Shown here piece after piece: positions 25,628 through 33,345 of a stretch of DNA of 64,000 nt (positions are counted from its first letter, which is position 1; each line of letters starts with the position of its first letter). This DNA is from Micromonospora narathiwatensis. Its GTDB lineage: Bacteria > Actinomycetota > Actinomycetes > Mycobacteriales > Micromonosporaceae. The stretch is from positions 5,766,001-5,830,000 of the forward strand of contig NZ_LT594324.1 of assembly GCF_900089605.1 (NCBI RefSeq), written 5' to 3'. The notes under the pieces were generated by a model, which saw nothing but the letters and a program-made list of their open reading frames with translations, did not search any database and was not told where the DNA came from. The position numbers and the translations under genes were made by a program.

Positions 25628-26979
25628 TGCCCGACGTCTTCGCCGACCTGGTCGGGCAGGACGAGGCGGTGGCGACGCTGCGCCGCGCCGCCGCCTCGGC
25701 CGCCGCCCTGCTGCGTGCCGTCGCCGCGCCGGTGACCCGCGTCGCCGGGCCGGTGGCCGGTGCCGGGTCCGGCGACTCCTACGACGAACTCGACGCCCTT
25801 GCCGAGGAGTTCGACGTCGAGCCGGCGACCGGTTCGGCCGGGACGACCGCCGGTCCGGGATCGGTGGAGGCGGACGAACCGGTGGGTGGCCCCGGGGCGG
25901 GAATGACGCACGCCTGGATCTTCACGGGGCCGCCCGGCTCCGGCCGGTCCGTGGCCGCGCGGGCCTTCGCCGCGGCGTTGCAGTGCGAGCACGGCACCGG
26001 CTGCGGCACGTGCCCCGGCTGCCACACCACGATGGCCGGCACCCACGCCGACGTCCGGCTGGTGGTACCCGAGGGGCTCTCCATCGGCGTCGGCGAGATG
26101 CGCGCGCTGGTGCTCCGGGCGGCCAGCACCCCGTCCGGCGGGCGCTGGCAGGTCGTCATCATCTCCGACGCCGACCGGCTCACCGAGGCGGCCGGCAACG
26201 CGCTGCTCAAGGCGATCGAGGAGCCGCCACCGCGTACGGTCTTCCTGCTCTGCGCCCCGTCCACGCACCCGGACGACGTCTCGGTGACCATCCGGTCGCG
26301 GTGCCGGCTCGTGCCGCTGCGGCAGCCGCCGGCCGGCGCCGTCGCCGAGGTGCTCGTACGCCGGGACGGGATCGCGCCCGACGTGGCCGAGTGGGCCGCC
26401 GCGGCGGCCCAGGGGCACGTGGGCCGGGCCCGGCGGCTGGCCTGCGACCCGGAGGCCCGGCAGCGCCGCGACGCGGTGCTCGCCGTGCCGCGCCGGCTGA
26501 CCGGGGTGGGTGCGGCGTTCGACGCGGCCTCCGCGCTGATCGAGGCGGCCGAGGCGGAGGCGGCGGCGTCGGTCGCCGAGATCGACGAGGCGGAACGGGC
26601 CGCGTTGCAGACCGCGCTCGGCGCGGGCGGCACCGGCCGGGGCGCGGCCGGTGCGATGCGGGGCGCCGCCGGCCAGCTCAAGGACCTGGAGAAGCGGCAG
26701 AAGTCGCGGGCCACCCGGGCCCAGCGGGACGCCCTCGACCGGGCGCTGGTCGACCTCGCCGGCTTCTACCGGGACGCGCTGGCCAGCGCGCTGCGGGCGC
26801 CGGTGGCCCCGGTGCACACCGACACCGTCGCGATGGCCGAGGCCGGCGCGCGGAAGTGGGACGCCGAGGGGGCGCTGCGCCGGCTGGAGGCCGTGCTGGA
26901 GTGCCGGGCGGCGATCGAGGCGAACGTCAAGCCGCGGATCGCGGTGGAGGCGATGATGCTCGCCCTCTGGAAGGGGTAG
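25627..26979 (+). CDS. holB: DNA polymerase III delta' subunit
   Basis: 450 residues, clamp-loader AAA+ ATPase-like subunit. After MPDVFADLVGQDEAV the domain is interrupted by about 65 low-complexity residues (27-92). The P-loop is GPPGSGRSVAARAF (101 on), the zinc module is CEHGTGCGTCPGCH (from Cys120), and the sensor region is NALLKAIEEPPPRTVFLLC with the SRC motif IRSRCRLVPL. The insertion makes it longer than E. coli HolB (about 330). It overlaps tmk by one base (TGATG), so the two are translationally coupled. Confidence 0.94.
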   Translation: MPDVFADLVGQDEAVATLRRAAASAAALLRAVAAPVTRVAGPVAGAGSGDSYDELDALAEEFDVEPATGSAGTTAGPGSVEADEPVGGPGAGMTHAWIFTGPPGSGRSVAARAFAAALQCEHGTGCGTCPGCHTTMAGTHADVRLVVPEGLSIGVGEMRALVLRAASTPSGGRWQVVIISDADRLTEAAGNALLKAIEEPPPRTVFLLCAPSTHPDDVSVTIRSRCRLVPLRQPPAGAVAEVLVRRDGIAPDVAEWAAAAAQGHVGRARRLACDPEARQRRDAVLAVPRRLTGVGAAFDAASALIEAAEAEAAASVAEIDEAERAALQTALGAGGTGRGAAGAMRGAAGQLKDLEKRQKSRATRAQRDALDRALVDLAGFYRDALASALRAPVAPVHTDTVAMAEAGARKWDAEGALRRLEAVLECRAAIEANVKPRIAVEAMMLALWKG

Positions 26980-26995
26980 GCCCCCGTTTCCGGCG

Positions 26996-27004
26996 TTGTC
27001 CACA
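26996..27004 (+). promoter_or_regulatory. DnaA-box-like TTGTCCACA
   Basis: A second perfect actinomycete DnaA box (TTGTCCACA), 16 bases after the holB stop and about 100 bases upstream of the YbaB-like gene. Single site; significance uncertain. Confidence 0.3.
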
Positions 27005-27101
27005 GGGCATCGACAGGCTCGATTGACGTGCGGTACGGTCCGGGGTGCCGCGGTGACGGTGGCGGCACGCTCAGTGATGGTCAGCCGGGAGGAGTCCGCC
27101 C

Positions 27102-27431
27102 ATGCCGCGGGGGGAGATCGACGAGGCCTGGATCGAGGAGGCGGTGCGGCGCTACCGGCGCATCGAGACCCTGCAGGCCGAGTTCGACCAGGCGGTCGAC
27201 ACGGTCGAGGTCACGGTCCGCTCGCCCGACGGGCTCGTCGAGGTGGTGGTGACCGCCGGTGGGCGGATCACCGACGTCCGCTTCCTCGCCGCGCTGCACC
27301 AGCGCAACCCCCGGGACGTCGCCGGCTCGGTGCGGGCCGCGGTCACCGCCGCCGCCGACGCGGCCCAGTGGGCCCGGGAGAAGCTGCACAACGAGACCTT
27401 CGCGGCGTACCGGCCGCTGGCGGGAGCCTGA
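27102..27431 (+). CDS. YbaB/EbfC-like protein
   Basis: 109 residues. A helical N-terminus (WIEEAVRRYRRIETLQAEFD) followed by three strands around VTVRSPDGLVEVVVTAGGRI and a C-terminal helix matches the YbaB/EbfC nucleoid-protein fold. In actinomycetes such proteins often accompany WXG/EspC-like secreted proteins, where they may be chaperone- or DNA-associated; here it leads such a cassette. The ATG has GGGAGGAG upstream. The next gene begins one base after its stop codon. Confidence 0.8.
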   Translation: MPRGEIDEAWIEEAVRRYRRIETLQAEFDQAVDTVEVTVRSPDGLVEVVVTAGGRITDVRFLAALHQRNPRDVAGSVRAAVTAAADAAQWAREKLHNETFAAYRPLAGA

Positions 27432-27432
27432 C

Positions 27433-27738
27433 ATGGAGACGCTGCGCGCCCTGGCCGCCCGCCTCGACGAGGCCAGCGCCACCCTCGCCACCCTTTCCCG
27501 CACGGTGACCGCCACCGACCCGCCGCACCCCGCCTTCGGCGCGCACGCCGAGGGCCGCCCCGGTGAGATCGGCCGCGCCCTGCACCGGCAGTGGACCGCC
27601 GCCACCGGCGACCGGGCCCGGGAGGCCCACGCCGCCGCGACCCGGCTGGCCGCCGCCGCGTCCGCCCTGCGCGACGCCGCCGACCGGTATTCGAGCACCG
27701 ACGACGCCGTCCGTCGCCGGTTCGTCCGGGAGGCGTGA
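27433..27738 (+). CDS. EspC/WXG100-like small helical protein (possible type VII substrate)
   Basis: 101 residues, almost wholly helical with a helical hairpin: METLRALAARLDEASATLAT, then HRQWTAATGDRAREAHAAAT, ending DAADRYSSTDDAVRRRF. The YxxxDD-type C-terminal element (RYSSTDDAVR) is the signature of type VII secretion targets of the EspC class; a Trp before the second helix fits WXG proteins. Start codon lies one base after the preceding stop, and the stop overlaps the next start. No secretion machinery is in the window. Confidence 0.7.
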   Translation: METLRALAARLDEASATLATLSRTVTATDPPHPAFGAHAEGRPGEIGRALHRQWTAATGDRAREAHAAATRLAAAASALRDAADRYSSTDDAVRRRFVREA

Positions 27739-28400
27739 TGGACGCCCTGGACCGCCTCGCCGAGCCGGGCCTCGACCTGCTCGCCCGGGTCGACACGCTG
27801 CTCGCCGCCGGCGCGCCCGAGGGGCACCGGCTCTGGCCGCTGCTGCGCCGCATGCAGGTGCTCCCCGGCGCGGCGGTGCGCGAGTTCCTCGACCTGCATC
27901 CGGCGCCGCTGGCCGACGCCGGCCACGCCGTGCGCCGGCTGACCCGGGGGTACGACGACGCCTGCACCCTGCTCGCCGATCCGGTCGCCTGGTCCGGGCC
28001 GGCCGCCTCGGCGTACGACGAGGCCCGCACCACCCTGCTCCGCCACCTCGACGAGGGGCCGGAGAGCCTGGTGGGGCGCCTGGAGTCGACCGCCGGATAC
28101 GCCGACGCGCTGGCCGACTGGGTGGAGGGGAGCCGGCTCGCCCTGGCCCGGGCGCTGGCCGACGTGCTGCGCTCGGCCGAGGCGGTCACCGTGTGCGCGG
28201 CGACCGCGGCGGGCCGCGACGATCGTGCCGGGGCGCTCGCGGCGGCGGAGATCGCCACCCGGGTGCTGGCCGTGCTCGGCGTGGCCTACGACGGCGCGGA
28301 GACGCTGCTGCGCCAGTGGGCGCCGAGCTTGGCGGAGACGACGTGGCGGGATCGGCCGGCCGGCGTCAGGGCGGCCAACTCGACCATGCGGATCGGCTAG
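27738..28400 (+). CDS. helical WXG-like protein of unknown function
   Basis: 220 residues, all-alpha. A segment VAWSGPAASAYDEARTTLL resembles the WxGxA.xxY hairpin of WXG100-domain proteins, followed by long helices (YADALADWVEGSRLALARAL, TVCAATAAGRDDRAGALAAA). It overlaps the upstream EspC-like gene (TGATG) and completes the three-gene cassette. Probably the partner or effector-type protein of the pair; function not known. A 16-bp hairpin follows. Confidence 0.7.
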   Translation: MDALDRLAEPGLDLLARVDTLLAAGAPEGHRLWPLLRRMQVLPGAAVREFLDLHPAPLADAGHAVRRLTRGYDDACTLLADPVAWSGPAASAYDEARTTLLRHLDEGPESLVGRLESTAGYADALADWVEGSRLALARALADVLRSAEAVTVCAATAAGRDDRAGALAAAEIATRVLAVLGVAYDGAETLLRQWAPSLAETTWRDRPAGVRAANSTMRIG

Positions 28401-28435
28401 CAGGGCTTCCGTGCGCCGCCGGCCACGCAGACACG

Positions 28436-28475
28436 CCACGGCGTCGCCGGCAACTGTCAGCCGGCGACGCCGTGG
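28436..28475 (+). terminator. 16-bp hairpin after the YbaB/EspC-like cassette
   Basis: Perfect arms 28436-28451 and 28460-28475 with loop AACTGTCA. The rest of the 290-base gap to the PSP1 gene shows no gene. Confidence 0.8.
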
Positions 28476-28681
28476 TCATCCCCTGCACCCCCCGCAGGTC
28501 TGCCTCCACTCAACGCGGTGTGCCGTCGTTTGTCGTCCGGCTGGGCGATGTTTCAGCCGTCCGGGCGAGGATCTTCGGCACGAGGGGGTGGGGGTGGTTC
28601 GGTCGAGTCGACAGTCATGGATCGCTGCGCCGGGTGACCGGGCGGCGACCGGGGGGCCGGGCCGGAACCGCGCCGGGGTCG

Positions 28682-28687
28682 TAGGGT
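28682..28687 (+). promoter_or_regulatory. -10 box TAGGGT of the PSP1 gene
   Basis: TAGGGT followed by seven bases and the ATG at 28695, a leaderless or near-leaderless arrangement. Confidence 0.4.
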
Positions 28688-28694
28688 GAAGGGC

Positions 28695-29534
28695 ATGGGC
28701 ATGCTCTGCGCGGTCAGTTTCAACCGGTACGGGCGCCTCTACTACCTCGACCCGGGCGAGTTGCGCCCACAGGTGGGCGACAAGGTGCTGGTGCCCACCG
28801 ACGAGGGACCAGAGGTGGCCGAGTGCGTCTGGGCCGCGCAGTGGGTGGACGAGGACACCGCCGGGTTCCCTCGGCTGGCCGGGCTGGCCCAGGAGGAGGA
28901 TCTGCGCCGCGACGAGCTGCTACGCCGGCGCAAGGCCGACGCCAAGGTCGCCGCCAAGCGGCTGATCCGCGAGCACGGGCTGCCGATGAAGGTGGTGGCC
29001 GTCGACCACGTCTTCGCCACACCGGAGAACGGCAGCGACCGCACCACGATCTACTTCACCGCGCCGCACCGGGTCGACTTCCGCTCGCTCGTCCGCGACC
29101 TGGGGGCCACCCTGCACTGTCGGGTGGAGCTGCGGCAGCTCTCGGCCCGCGACTCGGCGCGGGTGCAGGGCGGGATCGGCTCCTGCGGCCGGGACCTGTG
29201 CTGCGCCACCTTCCTGAACGACTTCGAGCCGGTGACCATCCGGATGGCCAAGGACCAGGACCTGCCGCTCAACCCGCTGCGCATCTCCGGCGCGTGCGGC
29301 CGACTGATGTGCTGCCTCAAGTACGAGCACCCGCTCTACCAGCGGTTCCAGGAGTCCGCCCCGGCGATCGGCAGCCGGGTGTCCACGCCGGAGGGCGAGG
29401 GCAAGGTCGTGGGCCACAGCGTCCCCCGCGACTCGGTCACGGTACGCCTGGACGCCGACGGCACCCGCTGCTCGTGCAGCCGGGCCTCCGTCTGCGCCCC
29501 CCGCCAGGCCCACGACCAGCACTACAACTCCTGA
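28695..29534 (+). CDS. PSP1 domain protein (YaaT/RicT-like)
   Basis: 279 residues. The PSP1 core includes GRDLCCATFLNDFEPVTIRM and GRLMCCLKYEHPLYQRF, with paired cysteines (SCGRDLCC, ACGRLMCC) that in the RicT/YmcA/YlbF complex of Bacillus hold an iron-sulphur cluster. Additional Cys at the C-terminus (CSCSRASVCAP) may take part. The N-terminus MGMLCAVSFNRYGRLYYLD has its own conserved start. The gene follows holB in many actinomycetes; the exact role (RNA turnover or signalling) is inferred. The start could also be the ATG two codons later. Its end overlaps the convergent gene by 13 bases. Confidence 0.85.
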   Translation: MGMLCAVSFNRYGRLYYLDPGELRPQVGDKVLVPTDEGPEVAECVWAAQWVDEDTAGFPRLAGLAQEEDLRRDELLRRRKADAKVAAKRLIREHGLPMKVVAVDHVFATPENGSDRTTIYFTAPHRVDFRSLVRDLGATLHCRVELRQLSARDSARVQGGIGSCGRDLCCATFLNDFEPVTIRMAKDQDLPLNPLRISGACGRLMCCLKYEHPLYQRFQESAPAIGSRVSTPEGEGKVVGHSVPRDSVTVRLDADGTRCSCSRASVCAPRQAHDQHYNS

Positions 29535-31348
29535 CCGGCCCGCCCCCTGGCTGCCGGGCGCCCCGGCAGCCGCTGCGGTGACGCAATCTCCTTGATCCCC
29601 ATCGCTGGGCGGTCAGCGGAGGACGATGGGGGTTCGGCCAGGCGGGGGGCCAGCGGCTGCCGGGGGACCAGCCAGGAGGCGGTGGGCGACTGGTCGGGGT
29701 TGAGCTGCCAGGCGTGGGAGACCCGGTCCAGCGCGATCGGATAGATCGTCAGCGTGCCGTCCGGGTCGATGCGGATCCGGAGGAACGCCTTCGAGTCCTC
29801 GATGCCCTGCCCGGCGAAAAGCTCGTTGACGTTCACCCCGAACGCCCCGGCCACCAGCAGATAGAGCGCCACGAGCTGGCTGGCGACCAGGCCGATCACC
29901 GGCCCGTACAGCACCGCTGCGGCGGCCAACGGCAGCGGCCACGGCCAGTCGTAGAAGGGCAGCTTCAGCCAGAGCCAGGCGCCCGCGGCGGCGAGCGCGA
30001 CGTGGGCCAGCCCGTGCGAGACACCGAGGATCCAATGCCGGACATGCCGTTTCCCCTCGGCGGTGGGGGGTTTCGCGAAGAACGCCGCGCTCAGCATGGT
30101 CACCAGGAACATGATCACCAGCGGCACGCTCAACAGCCGCTGCTCGGTGGCGCCCACCCGGTTCGCCGTCACCGCGGCCATGGCCAGCATCAGCAACGTG
30201 TGCAGGGTGCCCAGCAGGGTGGCGAACCCCGGATTGCGGAACGGCAGGCGGGCGAAGATCCCCCAGCCGTAGCGCCGCGAGCGGGCCTTCTCCGGGAAAC
30301 GGGCCGCCAGGTCGTACTCGCGGGTGCGGCTGGCGCGGCGGGACAGCGTGTCGCGCGGTGGCACCTCCAGCCGCTCGGGCAGCGTGTGCGTGGGGTAGAG
30401 GTAGGCGCCGCCGCCCCCGCAGGTGATGAGCTGCCGCTCCGGGCCGGTGTAGCGGGCGTAGTGGTGCAGGTCGCCGGAGACCAGCAGCCGCACCTGCGCC
30501 CCGGTCGGGGCGATTATCGTACGGATGAAGTAGTCGATCGAGTCGTACGCGGTGGGATGGTCGGCGGCCTTGACCCAGGTCGGCGCCGGCACCGCCAGGA
30601 TCACCTTCGACCGCGGGGTGAGCTTACGGGCCACCTCGTCGAAGTAGGCGAGCTGCGGGTCGTCCAGGTAGGACCCGGACTGGTCGTCGAGGCCGAGCAG
30701 CCACCAGCCGGCCGGCAGCTCCGTCGCGAAGTACGACCGGGACTGGCCGGTGCCCCAGCCGGCGAAGTTCCGGTCCCGGGACCGGACGAACAGCCGCAGG
30801 AAGGCGGTCAGGCCGTCGTACCAGTCGTGGTTGCCGGGGACCGCGAAGATCGTCGGCCGTTCGGGCGGCGCCACCGGCAGCGCGGCCTGGTAAGGCCCCT
30901 TGCACCGGTCCTCGTACGCCTCGTAGGCCGCCGACGGGTAGACCTGGTCGCCCCCCATCACCAGGGTCTGCGCCCGGGGCAGCCGGTGCCCGTCGACCGT
31001 CAGCTCCGGCTGGGCGAGCAGGTACGCCACCGAGTACGTCGCGTCGAAGCCGTCGCCCAGGTCGGCCACGTAGTCCAGCCACAGCCCGCCGTCCGGCCCG
31101 ACCTGCCGGAACGTCCCGTCGCCGAACGCGTTCTGCAACTCCCGCTTGTCCAGGTACGCGCCGAACAGCATCGCCAGCAGGGTACGCAGCCCGGTGCTGA
31201 TCAACAGCAGTGGCGCGAGCCAGGGGACCGGTTTGCGCGGGGTGAAGCCCAGTTCCAACGGGTCCAGGCTGCGCGGCCGGCGGTTGGCCCGCTCGCCGGG
31301 GTGCGCCTCGGGGATCGGCTGCTGCGGCGGTGCGTGATCGTCGCTCAC
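29522..31348 (-). CDS. membrane metallophosphoesterase
   Basis: 608 residues. N-terminal metallophosphoesterase with MGGDQVYPSA, VPGNHDWYDGL and SGDLHHYARY, the metal-binding blocks of the calcineurin-like family, preceded by one membrane helix (VPWLAPLLLISTGLRTLLAM). The second half (about 400-540) has five or six membrane helices followed by a soluble tail with a beta strand pattern (FLRIRIDPDGTLTIYPI). Substrate unknown. The GTG lies seven bases after TACCCT, a leaderless pattern. It is convergent with the PSP1 gene (13-base overlap) and divergent from the tRNA. Confidence 0.82.
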   Translation of the reverse strand: MSDDHAPPQQPIPEAHPGERANRRPRSLDPLELGFTPRKPVPWLAPLLLISTGLRTLLAMLFGAYLDKRELQNAFGDGTFRQVGPDGGLWLDYVADLGDGFDATYSVAYLLAQPELTVDGHRLPRAQTLVMGGDQVYPSAAYEAYEDRCKGPYQAALPVAPPERPTIFAVPGNHDWYDGLTAFLRLFVRSRDRNFAGWGTGQSRSYFATELPAGWWLLGLDDQSGSYLDDPQLAYFDEVARKLTPRSKVILAVPAPTWVKAADHPTAYDSIDYFIRTIIAPTGAQVRLLVSGDLHHYARYTGPERQLITCGGGGAYLYPTHTLPERLEVPPRDTLSRRASRTREYDLAARFPEKARSRRYGWGIFARLPFRNPGFATLLGTLHTLLMLAMAAVTANRVGATEQRLLSVPLVIMFLVTMLSAAFFAKPPTAEGKRHVRHWILGVSHGLAHVALAAAGAWLWLKLPFYDWPWPLPLAAAAVLYGPVIGLVASQLVALYLLVAGAFGVNVNELFAGQGIEDSKAFLRIRIDPDGTLTIYPIALDRVSHAWQLNPDQSPTASWLVPRQPLAPRLAEPPSSSADRPAMGIKEIASPQRLPGRPAARGRAGQEL

Positions 31349-31355
31349 CCGCCGC

Positions 31356-31361
31356 AGGGTA
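31356..31361 (-). promoter_or_regulatory. -10 box TACCCT of the phosphoesterase gene
   Basis: TACCCT on the minus strand ends seven bases before the GTG at 31348. Confidence 0.35.
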
Positions 31362-31469
31362 GTCGTGCCCGAACGCCGACGCTCTCCCGCGAACGTACCG
31401 AATCCGCCTCGATGTCCGGATCCCGGAGCCTGCCGGGGGATCCCCTTCGGTTCGCGGCGAGATGTGCCG

Positions 31470-31475
31470 TACACT
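31470..31475 (+). promoter_or_regulatory. -10 box TACACT of tRNA-Thr
   Basis: TACACT lies 11 bases before the mature 5' end of the tRNA; a weak TTCGGT sits 18 bases upstream as a possible -35. Confidence 0.4.
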
Positions 31476-31486
31476 TGGCGATCGTT

Positions 31487-31560
31487 GCCGCCTTAGCTCA
31501 GTCGGCTAGAGCGACGCACTCGTAATGCGTAGGTCGACGGTTCGATTCCGTCAGGCGGCT
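31487..31560 (+). tRNA. tRNA-Thr, anticodon CGT
   Basis: The 74-base cloverleaf folds completely: acceptor GCCGCCT/AGGCGGC, D-arm starting GCTC, anticodon stem ACGCA/TGCGT with loop CTCGTAA (anticodon CGT at 31521-31523, reading ACG), and T-arm GACGG-TTCGATT-CCGTC. CCA is not encoded. A 10-bp terminator hairpin follows. Confidence 0.97.
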
Positions 31561-31567
31561 CGGTGCA

Positions 31568-31594
31568 GAAGCCCAGGTCAACGGCCTGGGCTTC
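31568..31594 (+). terminator. terminator of tRNA-Thr
   Basis: GAAGCCCAGG (31568-31577), loop TCAACGG, CCTGGGCTTC (31585-31594), then GCCGTTTCCC. Confidence 0.85.
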
Positions 31595-31856
31595 GCCGTT
31601 TCCCAAGGTCGACAACGCCGCCACTCGCAGGCTGAGTCCTTAGATAGTCCTTGTCCCGCGCCGCGACCGCCTCATCAAGGCGGCCCGCAAGCGGGCTGCG
31701 CCGGCCCGGCCCCGGCCTGCTGGCGACCTCCGGCCGGCATCGGCCGGGCCGGCCGGCCACGCTGCGGATGATAAGTCTCGAAGATCTCGGGGCTCCGCCC
31801 CGAACCCCGGCCCTCCTCAGAGATCGACCGGGGGCGCTGGCTTCCTGGCAGTACCG
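31595..31856. other. palindrome-rich stretch downstream of tRNA-Thr
   Basis: About 260 bases without a supported gene. It has dense GC palindromes (31676-31770), and a TCGGGGC-TCC-GCCCCGA hairpin at 31787-31803 resembling terminators of actinomycete integrated elements. Base composition shifts here, and the region may be what remains of an element inserted at the tRNA. Confidence 0.4.
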
Positions 31857-32168
31857 CTAAGTCAGCCGGGACCCTTCCGGGCAGTCCCGATCGCCGGTGA
31901 GCTGGATGAAGACGGAAGGCCCTCTGTCCATCGCCATCCATGCGATGTCCTGGCCCGCGTCGAGGCTGTCCAGCGCGTTGCCCCAGGCCTGCAACTTCGA
32001 GGCGCTCAGGATCAGGCTGGTGCGGCCACTCACAAAGGGAGTCTCAACGACGATCTCTCCAGCAAGTCCGGCCGACCATGTCGGTTCCGGGCCAAGGACC
32101 TTGATGCGGACGCTGTTCCCCTCGTCGTCGGCGAGAACGACAAGATCCATCGGAGCGACGTCGGCCAC
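31857..32168 (-). CDS. DUF5959 family protein, apparently shortened
   Basis: 103 residues. VADVAPMDLVVLADDEGNSV, the strand-rich middle (GEIVVETPFVSGR) and MDRGPSVFIQLTGDRDCPEG fit DUF5959 proteins of actinomycetes. Family members as I know them continue for tens of residues after CPE, whereas this one stops at EGSRLT, suggesting loss of the C-terminal part. The GTG start has GGGAG five bases upstream. GC content and codon use are lower than in the core genes, and it lies just behind tRNA-Thr. No function known. Confidence 0.65.
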   Translation of the reverse strand: MADVAPMDLVVLADDEGNSVRIKVLGPEPTWSAGLAGEIVVETPFVSGRTSLILSASKLQAWGNALDSLDAGQDIAWMAMDRGPSVFIQLTGDRDCPEGSRLT

Positions 32169-32336
32169 TGCTCTCCCTCGGACGGGTACCTGGCAATCCT
32201 CGCCCGCCCACGCCGCCTGCGCCACTGTATGGCAGTAGTCGCCGGCCCTTTGCCCGGAACCGGCCAGTCCGGCTCAGGCTGATCCCGCTCCCGCTCCCGC
32301 TTGGTACGCTTCGCGCTCCGGCGAGGAGGCGGGTAG

Positions 32337-32993
32337 ATGCCCCTGAACGGGCTGTTCGACAACTTCGTCACGGCCGTCGGGGACCAGCTCGCCGGGTACG
32401 GCTTCGAGCGCGGAGAGGACGGGCCCGTCTTCCGCCTGTTCTCACCCGAGGGCGACGCGCTCATCATCGAGGTGCAGATCTCAGATCATTCCAGCCGGTC
32501 GGAGAAGGTCTTCTACATCAACGTCGCCCTGGTGCTCGCGCCGAAGTGGGCATGGGACCGGCAGCGAACCGGACGGCCGGATTCGGAGCTACCCCGGCAC
32601 CACAACGGCATGTGGCGGAGGCGGCTGGGTTCTTCCGGCCTGTGGGGCGACGACCAGTGGCGCATCGCCGACGACGGCACCGCAGCCGAGGTGTCCGACC
32701 GGGTGCGACGGCACCTGGAAGCGATCGTGCCGCAGCTCCTGCCCCTGCTCGATCGCGCCGTCGTGCTCGACGGGACTCCGGACATCCTCGGCCCGGGAGG
32801 CTGGCTGCTGCGTGCTTGGCTGCTCGCGGAACAGGGCCCGACCAGGGAGCTGAAACACCTGCTGTTCGCGGAGAGACCGGCGCACACCCACAACTCAGTC
32901 CCGGTCAGAACCGTGTGGAACTATGCGAACAGCAGGGCGGCGGCTGAGGTGTCTCGGCGCAGGTACGATGGCGACGGCCCATCGCGCAACTAG
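32337..32993 (+). CDS. DUF4304 family protein
   Basis: 218 residues. The N-terminal half (LFDNFVTAVGDQLAGYGFER to FYINVALVLAPKWAW) matches DUF4304, an alpha/beta fold of unknown function found scattered in actinomycetes and firmicutes. The C-terminus is helical and carries basic residues. A GAGGAGG ribosome site precedes the ATG. Divergent from the DUF5959 gene and likewise lower in GC; probably accessory DNA. Confidence 0.7.
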   Translation: MPLNGLFDNFVTAVGDQLAGYGFERGEDGPVFRLFSPEGDALIIEVQISDHSSRSEKVFYINVALVLAPKWAWDRQRTGRPDSELPRHHNGMWRRRLGSSGLWGDDQWRIADDGTAAEVSDRVRRHLEAIVPQLLPLLDRAVVLDGTPDILGPGGWLLRAWLLAEQGPTRELKHLLFAERPAHTHNSVPVRTVWNYANSRAAAEVSRRRYDGDGPSRN

Positions 32994-33010
32994 CGGATCG
33001 GAACACGGCC

Positions 33011-33265
33011 ATGATGACCGGGACCCCTGGCACCGCCCTGGCGCCGATCCTCGTTCTGCTCGTGGTGCTCGCCCTCGACGCGTGGGTCTACTCGGACGCC
33101 AGGAAGCGGCTGCGGCGCGGTGATCCGGTCTCGGTCTCCGTCGGGTCGGTCCGGGTCGAGACGCCGGAGGCGTGGTTCCTGGGCTGTCTGATCTTGTGGG
33201 TGGTGTTCTTCCCGCTCTACCTGGTCGCCTCGGGGCGGAACCCCTTCGCCCACGGCAGCCGTTGA
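33011..33265 (+). CDS. small two-helix membrane protein
   Basis: 84 residues with membrane helices at about 8-26 (ALAPILVLLVVLALDAWVYS) and 53-74, joined by a basic SDARKRLRRGD loop. No known family recognised. The ribosome site is weak and two ATG codons are adjacent (33011, 33014). Ends just before a strong bidirectional terminator. Confidence 0.6.
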   Translation: MMTGTPGTALAPILVLLVVLALDAWVYSDARKRLRRGDPVSVSVGSVRVETPEAWFLGCLILWVVFFPLYLVASGRNPFAHGSR

Positions 33266-33269
33266 CCGA

Positions 33270-33325
33270 CCACGAAAAGACCCCGTGACCAGGCGGGCTG
33301 CCAGGGTCACGGGGTCTTTTCGTGG
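33270..33325. terminator. 21-bp bidirectional terminator
   Basis: Arms 33270-33290 and 33305-33325 are perfectly complementary over 21 bases, with an AAAA run in the left arm and TTTT in the right arm, so it acts on both strands between two convergent genes. Confidence 0.9.
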
Positions 33326-33345
33326 CGCGGCCGGGCCGCCTCGGG

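Noticed and set aside
31487..31560. Reading tRNA-Thr as a second overlapping tRNA on the minus strand
   Set aside because: The minus strand does not give conserved D- and T-loop bases; the plus-strand fold is complete.
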